Assembly: GCF_001423405.1 (NCBI RefSeq)
Contig: NZ_LMNS01000006.1
Location: 1-64,000 of the forward strand
Direction: 5' to 3'
Source of the DNA: Methylobacterium sp. Leaf123
GTDB taxonomy: Bacteria > Pseudomonadota > Alphaproteobacteria > Rhizobiales > Beijerinckiaceae
DNA length: 64,000 bases
Translations under genes and position numbers: made by a program
The notes under the pieces: model-generated
The model's input: only the letters and a program-made list of their open reading frames with translations
The model's database searches: none
What the model was told of the DNA's origin: nothing
Shown: one piece after another, positions 10,408-19,542 of the stretch
Numbering within the stretch: the first letter of the stretch is position 1
How the letters are laid out: each line of letters begins with the position of its first letter

Positions 10408-11313
10408 ATGATCAAGGCATTCGTCTCCCTCGTCTCGTTGGTCTGCCTCGGGCTCACCGCCCTGGGCCTGAGCGGCTGCTCGCCGCTGGCGCTGTTCGAT
10501 GCGCTCGGTCCGCGCGACAAGGGCGGGCGCCTCGCGATCCGCGACGCGGCCTACGGCGCCGACCCGCGCCAGCGCCTCGACGTGTTCGTGCCGACCGTGC
10601 CCGTGGAGCGGGCGCCGGTGCTGGTGTTCTTCTACGGCGGCTCGTGGAACAGCGGCAGCAAGGACGACTACGCCTTCGCCGCGCAGGCCCTGGCCGCGCA
10701 GGGCTTCGTGACCGTGCTGCCGGATTACCGGCTCCATCCGAAAGTGCGCTTTCCCGACTTCCTGAAGGACGGGGCGGCGGCCATCGCCTGGGTGCGCGAC
10801 AACATCGCCGCGCAGGGCGGCGACCCGAGCCGGATCGTGCTCGCGGGCCACTCGGCGGGCGCCTACAACGCGGCGATGCTCGGGCTCGACACCGAATATC
10901 TGCGCCAGGCCGGCGTCGATCCGCGGGTCATCCGGGCGGTGGCCGGCCTGTCGGGCCCCTACGACTTCCTGCCCTTCGACCAGAAGACCTCGATCGACGT
11001 GTTCGGACAGGCGCCCGACCCGGAGGCGACGCAGCCCATCTCCTATGCCGGGGCTCACTCACCGCCGACCTTCCTCGCCACCGGCGACAAGGACACCGTG
11101 GTCCGGCCCCGCAATACGGCGAGCCTTGCCGAGCGCCTGCGCACGGCCCGCGTGCCGGTGCAGGAGCGGGTCTACGAGGGCCTCGACCATGCCGACACGC
11201 TGCTGTCGCTCTCCGTCAGCTTCCGCCGCAAGGCGCCGGTGCTCGCCGAGATGAGCGCCTTCCTGCACCAGCATGCGGGCGCGCGCCGGCTCACCACGCT
11301 GACGATGCACTGA
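10408..11313 (+). CDS. Alpha/beta-hydrolase lipoprotein (esterase / BD-FAE-like)
   Basis: A 301-residue protein with a lipoprotein signal peptide ending in LSGC (Cys24). The fold is that of small esterases: oxyanion-hole motif FFYGGSW (about residue 75), nucleophile elbow GHSAG (Ser149), and the catalytic Asp and His probably in ATGDKDTVV and GLDHADTLL. It is likely anchored in a membrane facing the periplasm and hydrolyses an ester of unknown kind. It follows the transglycosylase by 63 bases on the same strand. Confidence 0.85.
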   Translation: MIKAFVSLVSLVCLGLTALGLSGCSPLALFDALGPRDKGGRLAIRDAAYGADPRQRLDVFVPTVPVERAPVLVFFYGGSWNSGSKDDYAFAAQALAAQGFVTVLPDYRLHPKVRFPDFLKDGAAAIAWVRDNIAAQGGDPSRIVLAGHSAGAYNAAMLGLDTEYLRQAGVDPRVIRAVAGLSGPYDFLPFDQKTSIDVFGQAPDPEATQPISYAGAHSPPTFLATGDKDTVVRPRNTASLAERLRTARVPVQERVYEGLDHADTLLSLSVSFRRKAPVLAEMSAFLHQHAGARRLTTLTMH

Positions 11314-11348
11314 AAGCCCGATCCGCGTTCGCGACGCGGACGTGTCCT

Positions 11349-11768
11349 TCAGACCGCCCGCTCCTCCGGGATCGGCCGCGGTCGGCGATCCGGCCCGATG
11401 GCGACGAAGGTGAAGAGGCCTTCCGTCACCTTCATGGTGGCCTCGCCCTCCCGCTCCCGGCGCCAGACCTCGACCTGGATGCGCATCGAGGTGCGGCCCG
11501 TCTGCACGATCCAGGCATAGAAGCTCACCTCGTCGCCGACGAAGACCGGGCGGTGGAAGGTCATCGCCTCCGCCGAGATCGTGGCGCAGCGCCCCCGTGC
11601 CCGGCGCGCGGCGACGTTGCCGGCGGCCATGTCCATCTGCGCCATCAGCCAGCCACCGAAGATGTCGCCGGCCGGGTTCGTATCGGTGGGCATCGCCACG
11701 GTGCGGATCACCGCCGGCCCGCGATCGGTGGGCTGCGCGGACTCGGCAGAAGGCAGTTCGCTGGTCAT
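11349..11768 (-). CDS. Acyl-CoA thioesterase, hotdog fold (YciA-type)
   Basis: A 139-residue single hotdog domain with the family motif NPAGDIFGGWLMAQMDMAAG, containing the catalytic Asp, and later VTEGLFTFVAIG. These enzymes hydrolyse acyl-CoA to free acid and CoA in the cytoplasm. The open frame continues upstream, but the start at 11768 (MTSELPSAE) gives the usual family length. No strong ribosome-binding site is visible. Confidence 0.88.
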   Translation of the reverse strand: MTSELPSAESAQPTDRGPAVIRTVAMPTDTNPAGDIFGGWLMAQMDMAAGNVAARRARGRCATISAEAMTFHRPVFVGDEVSFYAWIVQTGRTSMRIQVEVWRREREGEATMKVTEGLFTFVAIGPDRRPRPIPEERAV

Positions 11769-12012
11769 CGGAAGGCTTTGCAAATCTTGAGATAAGCCCA
11801 AGCCTAACAGGTGCCGTGGCGGCGCCGCCACCGCGCCCGGTGACGGTGCTCGGGACTTGTCTCGCGCATGCTCCTGCGCCTCGCCGCGGACGTCCCGACC
11901 CCGATCGATCAAATGCGACGGATCGCGTTAACCGATTTTTAACTCGCCGATTGCGGGAACCGAACGGCCGTGAGAGCTTCATTAACGGAAGCTTAACTGC
12001 TCGGTCAGGGCC

Positions 12013-12681
12013 ATGCGAATCGCGTTCTCCAAGCTCTGTGTCGTCCGGCCCGCCCTCACGACCCGCCTGCTGGCGGGCCTCGCCCTGGCCGGGGCTTTTC
12101 TCCTCGGGCCGGCCCCGCGCGCCGAGGCCCAGCCGACTGCCGCGCTGCCCGCCATGAGCCTGTCGGCGGTCACCACCGGCCCCGCCCGGCCGATCGCCGC
12201 CTGGGCCGAGTTCTGCGAGCGGTATCCCGGCGAATGCGCGGTCGATCGCACCGAGGCCGCCAGCGTCACCCTGACCCCGGCGCTGTGGCAGACGATCAAC
12301 GCGGTCAACCGCCGGATCAACCGGTCGGTGGAAGCGGTGACCGATGGGGACCATTGGCGCGCCGCCGACCGCTGGGATCTCGCCGAGGACGGCCGGGGCG
12401 ATTGCGAGGACTTCCAGCTCCTCAAGCGCCGCCTGCTGGTCGAGGCCGGCCTGCCGCGCCGGGCGATGCGGATGACCGTGGTCATCGACGAGAAAGGCGA
12501 GGGCCACGCGGTCCTCACGATCATCACCAACCGCGGCGACCTCGTGCTCGACAACAAGACCAACGCGGTGCTGCCCTGGCGCCAGACCGGCTACACCTTC
12601 GTCAAGCGCGAGAGCCAGGAAGCGGTGGGCTGGATGGCGCTCGGCCGCGACGCCTCGCCGCTCACGGCGGCCAACCGCTGA
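12013..12681 (+). CDS. Bacterial transglutaminase-like cysteine proteinase (BTLCP)
   Basis: A 222-residue secreted protein with a signal peptide (about residues 1-40). The transglutaminase-like triad is visible: Cys131 in GRGDCEDFQLLKRR, His165 in GEGHAVLTI and Asp180 in LVLDNKT. Members of this family are periplasmic; some (LapG-like) cleave adhesins, but others have no known target. No LapD-like gene is adjacent, so the substrate is open. The upstream region holds a possible promoter, with runs TTAACCGATTTTTAA and TTAACGGAAGCTTAA. Confidence 0.85.
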   Translation: MRIAFSKLCVVRPALTTRLLAGLALAGAFLLGPAPRAEAQPTAALPAMSLSAVTTGPARPIAAWAEFCERYPGECAVDRTEAASVTLTPALWQTINAVNRRINRSVEAVTDGDHWRAADRWDLAEDGRGDCEDFQLLKRRLLVEAGLPRRAMRMTVVIDEKGEGHAVLTIITNRGDLVLDNKTNAVLPWRQTGYTFVKRESQEAVGWMALGRDASPLTAANR

Positions 12682-12857
12682 GGGAACTTTTTCAGAGATT
12701 TTTCCTCGTCCCAAATCGGGACCGGACCCGGACCTCGCGCGTTAGGAGGCTTTAACGGTTCGGCTGCCAAGGTTGATGAGAGGTTTCCACGAGCGTGTGC
12801 CGCGCCGGAAAACCCCGTCACTGCCTCAGGTTCGCCGTCCCAGGGTCCGCTCGTCCC

Positions 12858-13181
12858 ATGCGTCGCGTCCTCCTCGCCAGCCTCACGACCCTCGCCCTTC
12901 TCGCCGCCCTCCCCGTGCGGGCGGAGAGCCGGGAGGGAGCGCGCCACGCGGCGTGGCAGGCCTGTCTCGACGCCGCGTTCGCGGAGCAGATCCGCACCAC
13001 CAGCCGCAGCTTCGCCGCCACCAAGGCGGTCTCCACCTGCCAGGACCGAGAAGAGGCCTATCTCGGCGTGCTCGCCGGATCGCCGCTGCTCGATGGTGAG
13101 GACGTCACCCGCATCCGCCCGGCCCTCGTCGCCCGCGCGCGTGACCGGCTGATGGGCGAGCGGCGTTACAGCGCCCTCTGA
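12858..13181 (+). CDS. Small secreted protein of unknown function, 107 aa
   Basis: The protein starts MRRVLLASLTTLALLAALPV, a signal peptide ending near VRAES. The mature part has two cysteines (WQACLDAAF and VSTCQDREE) that could form a disulfide across two helices, and a conserved-looking tail (PALVARARDRLMGERRY). I do not recognise the family. Start ATG 12858 is chosen for the signal peptide, although the frame is open upstream. Confidence 0.65.
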   Translation: MRRVLLASLTTLALLAALPVRAESREGARHAAWQACLDAAFAEQIRTTSRSFAATKAVSTCQDREEAYLGVLAGSPLLDGEDVTRIRPALVARARDRLMGERRYSAL

Positions 13182-13193
13182 TCCGCCCGACTC

Positions 13194-14558
13194 TCACGCC
13201 AGCATGTAGGCGAGCAGCGAGCGCAGCTGCGCCGGCTTGATCGGCTTGTGGACGAGTTCGGCCCCCGTGGCCTGGGCGCGGGCGGCGATGTCCGCACCGT
13301 GGTCGGCGGTGGTGAGGATCACCGGCGTCACCCAACCCCGGTTACGCCGCAGGTAATCCACCACGTCGAGGCCGCAGGCGCCGTTGTCGAGGTGGTAGTC
13401 GATCACCATCACGTCCGGCCGCGCGAGACCGGCGCCGAGGGCGGCGACCACGCCGGCCAGATCGCGAAACACCTGCACCTCGGCATCCCAGTTGCGCAGG
13501 AGCCGTTGCAGCGCCTCCGCCGTGGAGGCGTCGTTATCGATCGCGAGCACCCGCGCGCCCGTCAGCGCCGTCGCGAGCGGGGCGAGGGTCACCCGCGGGT
13601 CCGGGCGTTGTGTGGCAAGCGGCAGGGTCAGGCTCAGCCGCGTGCCGTGGCCGGTGCGGGAATGCAGTTCGATGGCGTGCCCCAGCGTCGAGGCCATGCG
13701 CTGCACGATCGAGAGGCCGAGCCCGAGACCGATCCCGCCATCGTCGCCCTCGCGCGCGCCGCGAAAGAACTCCTCGAAGACCAGTGCCCGCTCGATCTCG
13801 GGAATGCCGCAGCCGGTATCGACCACGTCGATCCGGCAGAGCTTGTCCCGCCGACGCGCCACGATCAGCACGCCGCCGCTTTCGGTGTAGCGGATCGCGT
13901 TCGAGACGAGGTTCTGGAGGATGCGCTGGAGCAGGATCCCGTCCGTCTCCACCACGAGGTCGGCGCAGCGGGTGACGAGGCGCAGCTCCTTGCGCTCGGC
14001 GAAGGGCCGGAAGCTCGCCTCGATCCCGGCCACGAGGTCGGCGAGCCGCACCGGCTTCACCACCGGGCGCACGATGCCGGCATCGAGCTTCGAGATGTCG
14101 ATGAGCGCCTTGATGAGATCCTCGATCGTCTCCAGGCCGCGCTCGACCTGCCGGGCGATGCCTTGCGCCTCGGGCCCCGGCGCGAGGTCGGTCAGCGCGG
14201 AGAGCGAGAGGCGGGCGGCGTTGAGCGGCTGGAGCAGATCGTGGCTGGCCGCGGCCAGGAAGCGCGTCTTCGAGCGGTTGGCGGTCTCGGCCTCCTCCTT
14301 GGCTGCCTGCATCGCCGCATTCGAGCGCTCCAGGCTGTTCATCAGCGCGGTCAGCTCTTCGGTGCGGGCGCGGACGCGGCCTTCCAGCATGATCGCGGTT
14401 TGGAACAGCGAGTAGGCGCCGCCCTGCTGGTCCATGGTGCGCTCGACATGGGCCATCAGCGCCGCGTTGATGCGCTCGAGCTTGGCCACCCGATGCGTCA
14501 GGGCCTCGACGGTCTGCGGTTCGGCGGGCGGTTCCATCCAGGGGCCTGGGCGGTTCAT
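13194..14558 (-). CDS. Hybrid sensor histidine kinase with C-terminal receiver domain (NahK-like)
   Basis: A 454-residue cytoplasmic kinase without membrane segments. An N-terminal coiled coil (about residues 15-95) leads to the H-box FLAAASHDLLQPLNAARL, then the ATP-binding domain (NLVSNAIRYTESGG, DTGCGIPE, GIGLGLGLSIV) and a receiver domain with the phospho-acceptor in VIDYHLDNG and conserved Lys in HKPIKP. The SHDLLQPLNAA H-box is typical of kinases linked to FIST proteins. It begins 10 bases after the FIST gene, so sensor and kinase are cotranscribed. Its output regulator is not in the window. Confidence 0.88.
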   Translation of the reverse strand: MNRPGPWMEPPAEPQTVEALTHRVAKLERINAALMAHVERTMDQQGGAYSLFQTAIMLEGRVRARTEELTALMNSLERSNAAMQAAKEEAETANRSKTRFLAAASHDLLQPLNAARLSLSALTDLAPGPEAQGIARQVERGLETIEDLIKALIDISKLDAGIVRPVVKPVRLADLVAGIEASFRPFAERKELRLVTRCADLVVETDGILLQRILQNLVSNAIRYTESGGVLIVARRRDKLCRIDVVDTGCGIPEIERALVFEEFFRGAREGDDGGIGLGLGLSIVQRMASTLGHAIELHSRTGHGTRLSLTLPLATQRPDPRVTLAPLATALTGARVLAIDNDASTAEALQRLLRNWDAEVQVFRDLAGVVAALGAGLARPDVMVIDYHLDNGACGLDVVDYLRRNRGWVTPVILTTADHGADIAARAQATGAELVHKPIKPAQLRSLLAYMLA

Positions 14559-14568
14559 TGGGCCGTCG

Positions 14569-15783
14569 TCACGGCGCAGTCTTGGCGTCGCGGCGCTCCG
14601 GCGCCTCGGCTCGGCCGATCGCGATGCCGGTGAAAGTCTGGTTCAGGTGCATCGAGCGGTACTGCTCGCCATAGGTCTCGAAGCCGACCACGCCGTAGCG
14701 CCGGTACAGGTCGGCGATGCGGTGGCGCACCTGCCGGCTCTCGGCATCGAGCCGGCGAAACACACAGTCGAAGCCGATCACGAGGTCGAGCCCGCCGAGC
14801 GACGCGTCGAGGCTTTCGAGTTCGGCCCGCGTCGCCTCGACGATGTCGCGCGGCTGCGCTAGCGTCAGCACCACGCCCTCGCCGATGGCGCAGAAGAAGG
14901 TCATCGAGCCGTCCGGCTCCACCCGGCTGATCGAGCGGCAGTAATACTCCCCGCCGATCTTCACCGCGAGCGGGTAGGCGGCAAAGCTCATCGTCGAAAG
15001 GTTTTCCGGATCGAGCCCCACCGCCATGGCGTATTCGCGCGCCGCGGGCTCGGCGTTCAATTCGGTGACGCGCCGCTCGTCCTCGCGGGCGGCGGTGACC
15101 ACGAACTTGCGGTTCGTCGGCTCGAAATTGTCGCTCTTGAAGATGCGGATCGGGAAATCGGTCTCGACCAGCAGGATCACCGCCGCGTCGCGACAGAGCC
15201 GGCCCTCGTGGATCAGCACCGTGCTGCGGAAGGCGAGATCGTCGCCGGCCGAGCCGCCGATGAGCGGGATGCCGTCGAGCGCCCAGGCCACCGCCGAGAC
15301 CACCGTCTCCTCCGCATTGGCGAGCGAGTCGATCAGCGAGAGGGCGAAGCGTTGGCCCCTGCCGCCATCCGGCCGCCCCCCGTCGAGGGTTCGGCGCAGG
15401 CCGCGCACGATCGAGGCCGCTCCCTCCACGTCGAGCCGAGCGATGTCGGTGAGCAGGCCCGCGACGATGCGGAAGCCTTCGCGGGGAAAGGCGATGGCGA
15501 CGAGGCCGCGGTCGATCGAGCCCGCCGGGCTGATCCCGCCGGAGGTGGAGCAGCCGGTGAGCCCGATGCCGGGAAACTGTGCGGCCAGCGCCGCAGTGAG
15601 GGTGTCCGCCTCGTAGGCCGGCGAGAAGAAGACGATCAGATGGCCGACGGACGCCCGGTCGAGGGCCCCCGCCACGGCTGCGACCGCGTCCAAAGCCTCG
15701 GCCGCATCCGTCCAGGCCGTCTGGATTCCGCACAGATGCCGCCGCATCTGCGTGCCGTGCACCACCGCCTCGCTCCCTCGCAC
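14569..15783 (-). CDS. FIST-domain signal-sensing protein (NosP-like)
   Basis: A 404-residue protein with FIST_N (SPAYEADTLTAALAAQFPG, GCSTSGGISP) and FIST_C (about residues 230-390) domains. FIST proteins bind small ligands; in Pseudomonas the FIST protein NosP binds heme and nitric oxide and controls its partner kinase NahK. The kinase gene directly downstream supports the same kind of pair here. Whether this one binds heme or NO is inference only. The start is uncertain: GTG 15783, an internal GTG at 15765, or ATG 15747, none with a strong ribosome-binding site. Confidence 0.85.
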   Translation of the reverse strand: MRGSEAVVHGTQMRRHLCGIQTAWTDAAEALDAVAAVAGALDRASVGHLIVFFSPAYEADTLTAALAAQFPGIGLTGCSTSGGISPAGSIDRGLVAIAFPREGFRIVAGLLTDIARLDVEGAASIVRGLRRTLDGGRPDGGRGQRFALSLIDSLANAEETVVSAVAWALDGIPLIGGSAGDDLAFRSTVLIHEGRLCRDAAVILLVETDFPIRIFKSDNFEPTNRKFVVTAAREDERRVTELNAEPAAREYAMAVGLDPENLSTMSFAAYPLAVKIGGEYYCRSISRVEPDGSMTFFCAIGEGVVLTLAQPRDIVEATRAELESLDASLGGLDLVIGFDCVFRRLDAESRQVRHRIADLYRRYGVVGFETYGEQYRSMHLNQTFTGIAIGRAEAPERRDAKTAP

Positions 15784-15935
15784 AGGGTGTGTTCCAGCAA
15801 GCCGGCCGCCCCTGACCTATTGTGCACGACTATGTCCGCGGTGCAGGGGCGTGGCAATGGGCGGGGCCGAGCCGTGCGGATGCGGGCTGCAGCCCCCTCC
15901 GGGAGATCACGGATGGGATCCCGCAAAATCCCCGG

Positions 15936-16544
15936 TCACTTCAGCGCGGCACGCTGAAATCCGGGGCGGGCTCGGCAGCGCGCGAGGTATTCCTGGATGA
16001 CAGGTGAGTATGTCTCGACGGCGCGAAGCGCCTGGCCAAGTCCGAGAGCGTAGACGACGGACAGGTCCGCGGCCGTGAATGCGGGCCCCGCGATATAGTC
16101 ATGCTCCTCAAGGCGGCTCTGGATGGCTGGTAGCCGACCACGGAATATGGCCCGAGCCGCCTCGACGCCCGGATTTTCCCGCTGATCCTCAGGGCCGATG
16201 AACCAGCAATACGCAACGACCGTCATTGGGCCGGCGAGGCTGGCCTCTCCGAAATGGAGGTACTGAAGGTATGAAGGATAAGAGGCGTCCGACGGTTGCG
16301 GGGCCAAGTCTGTGGGCCCGTAGCGCGCGACCAGATACTCGATGATGGCGGTGGATTCGCTGATCACGACATCACCATCCCGCAAGACGGGGATGGAACC
16401 GGCCGGGTTGAGCCGCATGAACTCGGCATCGTCCCGATGTCTCGGGAAATCGACGAGGCGGACCTCGTAAGGCAGCCCCATCTCCTCAAGCATCCACAAC
16501 ACCCGCAGCGAGCGGGTCCGCGGTGCGTGAAACACGGTGATCAT
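15936..16544 (-). CDS. Glutathione S-transferase family protein
   Basis: A 202-residue cytosolic protein with a thioredoxin-like N-terminal domain (ITVFHAPRTRSLRVLWMLEE, then the cis-Pro segment GSIPVLRDGDVVISESTAI with the glutathione-binding Glu-Ser) and an all-helical C-terminal domain (DYIAGPAFTAADLSVVYAL, the N-capping box). The substrate is unknown. It stands alone between the FIST gene and comM. Confidence 0.88.
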   Translation of the reverse strand: MITVFHAPRTRSLRVLWMLEEMGLPYEVRLVDFPRHRDDAEFMRLNPAGSIPVLRDGDVVISESTAIIEYLVARYGPTDLAPQPSDASYPSYLQYLHFGEASLAGPMTVVAYCWFIGPEDQRENPGVEAARAIFRGRLPAIQSRLEEHDYIAGPAFTAADLSVVYALGLGQALRAVETYSPVIQEYLARCRARPGFQRAALK

Positions 16545-16811
16545 AACCGAGCCTCTCCCAGGCCAAGACGATTGCGATGTCCTGAGACGGCAAAGCCTTG
16601 CCCTCGTCCGCCTCAGCGGGCGGCCTTAGAGCGCATTCCGACGAAGAGGTCACCGGTTCGCCGAAGGAATGGGTTTCAAACCAAAGACCGAGAAGCGCAG
16701 GCCCGATGCCGTCCGATCGGAGACGGCTCTCGCTTAGGGGACGCCAGCGCGGCGGGCGTTTCGTGAGAGACCCTCGAACGGGTTCGCGCCCATCCCACCG
16801 GATCGCGCCCC

Positions 16812-18350
16812 CTAGGCTGCGGCCGCCGGCCGCTCGCCCCGCGCCCGGTAGGACAGCGCCTCGGCCAGATGGAGCCGGCGCACCTGCGCCTCGCCGTCGA
16901 GGTCGGCCAACGTGCGGGCGACCCGCAGGGTGCGGTGGAAGCCGCGGGCGGAGAGCCGCATGGTCTCGGCCGCGTGGCGGATCAGCGCCGCGCCCTCGGC
17001 ATCGGGCGCGGCGGCGGCTTCGATCACGGTGGCCGGGCAGGTGGCGTTGGTCGTCGCCGCCGGCAGGCCGAGGGCGGCGTAGCGCGCGCTCTGGAGCAGG
17101 CGGGCGGCGGCGACCCGTGCGGCGGCCTCGGCCGAGCCCTCCACGGGCGGCGGCAGGATCAAATCGGCGGCGGTCACCGCCGCGACCTCGATGCGCAGAT
17201 CAATCCGGTCGAGCAGCGGCCCGGAGATGCGGGCGCCGTACTGGGCGATGCAGCGTTCGTTCGGCCCCCGGCGGCAGGCATAGCCCGGCTCCAGCGCCAT
17301 GCCGCAGCGGCACGGGTTCATCGCCGCCACGAGCTGGAACCGCGCCGGGTAGGTCGTCCGATGGTTCGCGCGGGCAATCATGATTTCGCCCGTCTCCATC
17401 GGCTGGCGTAGGGAATCGAGCACCTGGGGCGTGAATTCGGGCAGCTCGTCGAGGAACAGCACACCGCCATGGGCGAGCGAGGCCTCGCCGGGCCGCGCGT
17501 TGAGCCCGCCACCGACCAAAGCCGCCATGGAGGCGGAATGATGCGGCTGGCGGAATGGCCGCCGGTTCGAGAGGGCGCCGCCCTTCAACTCACTCGCGAC
17601 CGACTGGATCATCGAGACTTCGAGCAACTCGCGCGGACCGAGCGGCGGCAGGATCGAGGGAAGGCGCGCGGCGAGCATCGATTTGCCGGCTCCGGGCGGG
17701 CCGTTCATCAACAGGTTGTGGCCGCCGGCGGCCGCGATCTCCAGGGCGCGCTTGGCGCCCTCCTGGCCCTTGATGTCGCGCAGATCCGACATCGGCCCGG
17801 CGGGGGCCGCCACCGCGGGCTGGGGCCGGGCCATCACTTGGCTGCCCTTGAAGTGGTTGGCGAGCTGGATCAGCGAGCGCGGCGCCAGCACATCCATGTC
17901 GCCCGCCGCCCAAGCCGCCTCGGGCCCGGTCGCGGCCGGGCAGATCAGGCCGAGGCCGCGCCCGTTGGCCGCCATCGCCGCGGGCAGCACGCCGGCCACG
18001 GCGGTGATCGAGCCGTCGAGCGCCAGTTCGCCGAGCACGCAATAGCCGCCGAGCGCGTCCGCGGGCAGGGCGCCGATGGCGCCCATCACCGCGAGCGCGA
18101 TCGGCAGATCGTAATGCGATCCCTCCTTGGGCAGATCGGCCGGGGCGAGGTTGACCGTGATGCGCTTGGCCGGCAGAGCCAGCCCCGAAGCGATCAGCGC
18201 CGAGCGCACCCGCTCGCGCGATTCTGCCACCGCCTTGTCGGGCAGGCCGACGATGGTGAAGGCGACGGCGCCGGCTGCGATCTGCACCTGCACATCGACG
18301 GCACGCGCCTCGATCCCCTCGAAGGCGACGGTGGCGACGCGCGTGACCAT
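16812..18350 (-). CDS. comM: YifB/ComM-type Mg-chelatase-like AAA+ ATPase
   Basis: A 512-residue protein with an N-terminal Lon-S5-like domain (residues 1-150, VDVQVQIAAGAVAFTIVGLP), an AAA+ domain with Walker A GPPGAGKSMLA, Walker B LFLDELPEF, and a C-terminal Mg-chelatase-like domain with a cysteine cluster (NPCRCG ... YACRRGPNERC). ComM is a helicase that promotes branch migration during integration of transforming DNA. Length and order match the family. It stands alone. Confidence 0.93.
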   Translation of the reverse strand: MVTRVATVAFEGIEARAVDVQVQIAAGAVAFTIVGLPDKAVAESRERVRSALIASGLALPAKRITVNLAPADLPKEGSHYDLPIALAVMGAIGALPADALGGYCVLGELALDGSITAVAGVLPAAMAANGRGLGLICPAATGPEAAWAAGDMDVLAPRSLIQLANHFKGSQVMARPQPAVAAPAGPMSDLRDIKGQEGAKRALEIAAAGGHNLLMNGPPGAGKSMLAARLPSILPPLGPRELLEVSMIQSVASELKGGALSNRRPFRQPHHSASMAALVGGGLNARPGEASLAHGGVLFLDELPEFTPQVLDSLRQPMETGEIMIARANHRTTYPARFQLVAAMNPCRCGMALEPGYACRRGPNERCIAQYGARISGPLLDRIDLRIEVAAVTAADLILPPPVEGSAEAAARVAAARLLQSARYAALGLPAATTNATCPATVIEAAAAPDAEGAALIRHAAETMRLSARGFHRTLRVARTLADLDGEAQVRRLHLAEALSYRARGERPAAAA

Positions 18351-18500
18351 GGTGTTGCGGCAAGCTCCGAACCCGGAGGTTGCAACCTAGGCGGCACTAC
18401 GCGCGCTGGCAATCACAAGCGGGGCTGTCCGGCGATCAAGCAGGAACAACCGGGGTGATCGACCGTTCGCCCGACGTCTCTTGTGAATGTGGAGCGTCTC

Positions 18501-18761
18501 ATGTCCTTCCGCCCCCTTGCCGCCGTCGCCCTCGGCCTTGCTCTCCTCAGCGGTCCGGCGCTCGCCGACGAGAAGCTGCCGCCCGATCAGCAGACCAAGG
18601 TCGAGGACATCCTGAAGAAGGAGGGCTTCACCAAGTGGAAGGAGATCGAACTCGACGACGGCATGATCGAGGTGGACGACGCCATCGACGCCAACGGCAA
18701 GCAGTTCGACCTGAAGCTCGACCCGAAGACCTTGGAGATCGTCAAGCGCAAGGCGGAGTAA
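18501..18761 (+). CDS. Small periplasmic PepSY-domain protein
   Basis: An 86-residue protein: signal peptide (MSFRPLAAVALGLALLSG... ALAD), then one PepSY-like domain (about residues 27-86) with the pattern KVEDILKKEGFTKWKEIELDDGMIEVDDA and a repeat-like DGKxF/Y-LKLDPKT segment. Such domains are often modulators of periplasmic enzymes. It is oriented away from comM with a 150-base promoter region between them. Confidence 0.8.
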   Translation: MSFRPLAAVALGLALLSGPALADEKLPPDQQTKVEDILKKEGFTKWKEIELDDGMIEVDDAIDANGKQFDLKLDPKTLEIVKRKAE

Positions 18762-18772
18762 GGCCCGCCGCT

Positions 18773-18795
18773 CCCGGAGAGGTCGCCTCTCCGGG
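18773..18795. terminator. Hairpin between convergent genes
   Basis: A perfect 10-bp stem CCCGGAGAGG / CCTCTCCGGG with a 3-base loop sits exactly in the gap between the stop codons of the PepSY gene and the convergent 162-aa gene. No U-run follows on either strand, so termination efficiency is uncertain, but the position suggests a shared transcription stop. Confidence 0.65.
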
Positions 18796-18796
18796 A

Positions 18797-19285
18797 CTAC
18801 CGGACCTTCTTGAGGTAAGCGCCGCTGTCGGCCACGCCCTGCCCGTCCGGCTTGAGGCCCTGCCAGCGCGTGGTCAGCGCCACACCCTTGGCGAGCGTGA
18901 AGAGGGGCTGGCCCGGCTTGTAGACCGCCACCCCGTACTGGTTGACCGTTCTGCCGTCGCCGTAGCGATCGAACGTCACCGCGAGATCCTGCCCCTCCCG
19001 ACGGGTCCGGCAGCGGATCGTCTCGTCGGACTGGAAGCCCCGTATGGTCAGAACGCATCCGTCGCTGACATCGGGGGGCCGCATCACGAGGTCGTAATTC
19101 ACGACGATGCCCGTGCCGCCGGCCGTGCGGCCGGCCGCGTGCTCGTAGCGGTAACGGCCCTGCCAATCCTTCGGCGCCCCCTCCTGTGCCGGCCCGCCGG
19201 CCCGATCCTGCGCGCCGGCGGGCACGGACAGGCCGGCCAGCAGCATGAGGACGGCGAGGCGCGCCGGGATCGTCGTCGTCCGCAT
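18797..19285 (-). CDS. Secreted protein of unknown function, 162 aa
   Basis: Begins MRTTTIPARLAVLMLLAG with a signal peptide cleaved after AGAQ. The mature part starts with a WQGRYRYEHAAGRTAGGTG segment and has two cysteines (SDGCVLTIRGF and IRCRTRREG) and a small beta-rich domain of about 120 residues. I think it belongs to a domain-of-unknown-function family of periplasmic beta proteins, but I cannot name it securely. Start ATG 19285 has GGGAGAG upstream; the frame is open further up without a signal peptide. Confidence 0.7.
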   Translation of the reverse strand: MRTTTIPARLAVLMLLAGLSVPAGAQDRAGGPAQEGAPKDWQGRYRYEHAAGRTAGGTGIVVNYDLVMRPPDVSDGCVLTIRGFQSDETIRCRTRREGQDLAVTFDRYGDGRTVNQYGVAVYKPGQPLFTLAKGVALTTRWQGLKPDGQGVADSGAYLKKVR

Positions 19286-19389
19286 GGCCTCTCCCTGAAT
19301 TGGCCTTGTCGCTGACCCGAAGCATGGCCGCGCGTGTGGAGGGAGGCAACCCGCTTGCATCCCGCCGCGCGGGCCGTCATATACGGCGC

Positions 19390-19486
19390 GGGAGGTTGGC
19401 GAGGGACGTTTCACTCGCCAACCGGGTCAGGTCCGGAAGGAAGCAGCCCTAACGAGACCGAGCGGGTCTTCGTCCAGCCTCCCACC
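19390..19486 (+). ncRNA. ffs: Signal recognition particle RNA (4.5S, small bacterial type)
   Basis: The conserved SRP apical loop sequence is present as GGTCAGGTCCGGAAGGAAGC followed by AGCCCTAAC, giving the symmetric and asymmetric loops that bind Ffh. The outer stem pairs GGAGG at the 5' end with CCTCC at the 3' end. The RNA is about 97 bases, as in other alphaproteobacteria. Its place just upstream of dnaX is a widespread arrangement. The ends are estimated from the terminal pairing. Confidence 0.93.
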
Positions 19487-19542
19487 CTCGCTGTCCGCAT
19501 GAGCCGGACGGCCCGGCCTCTTCCGACAATCCGAACGGCGGC

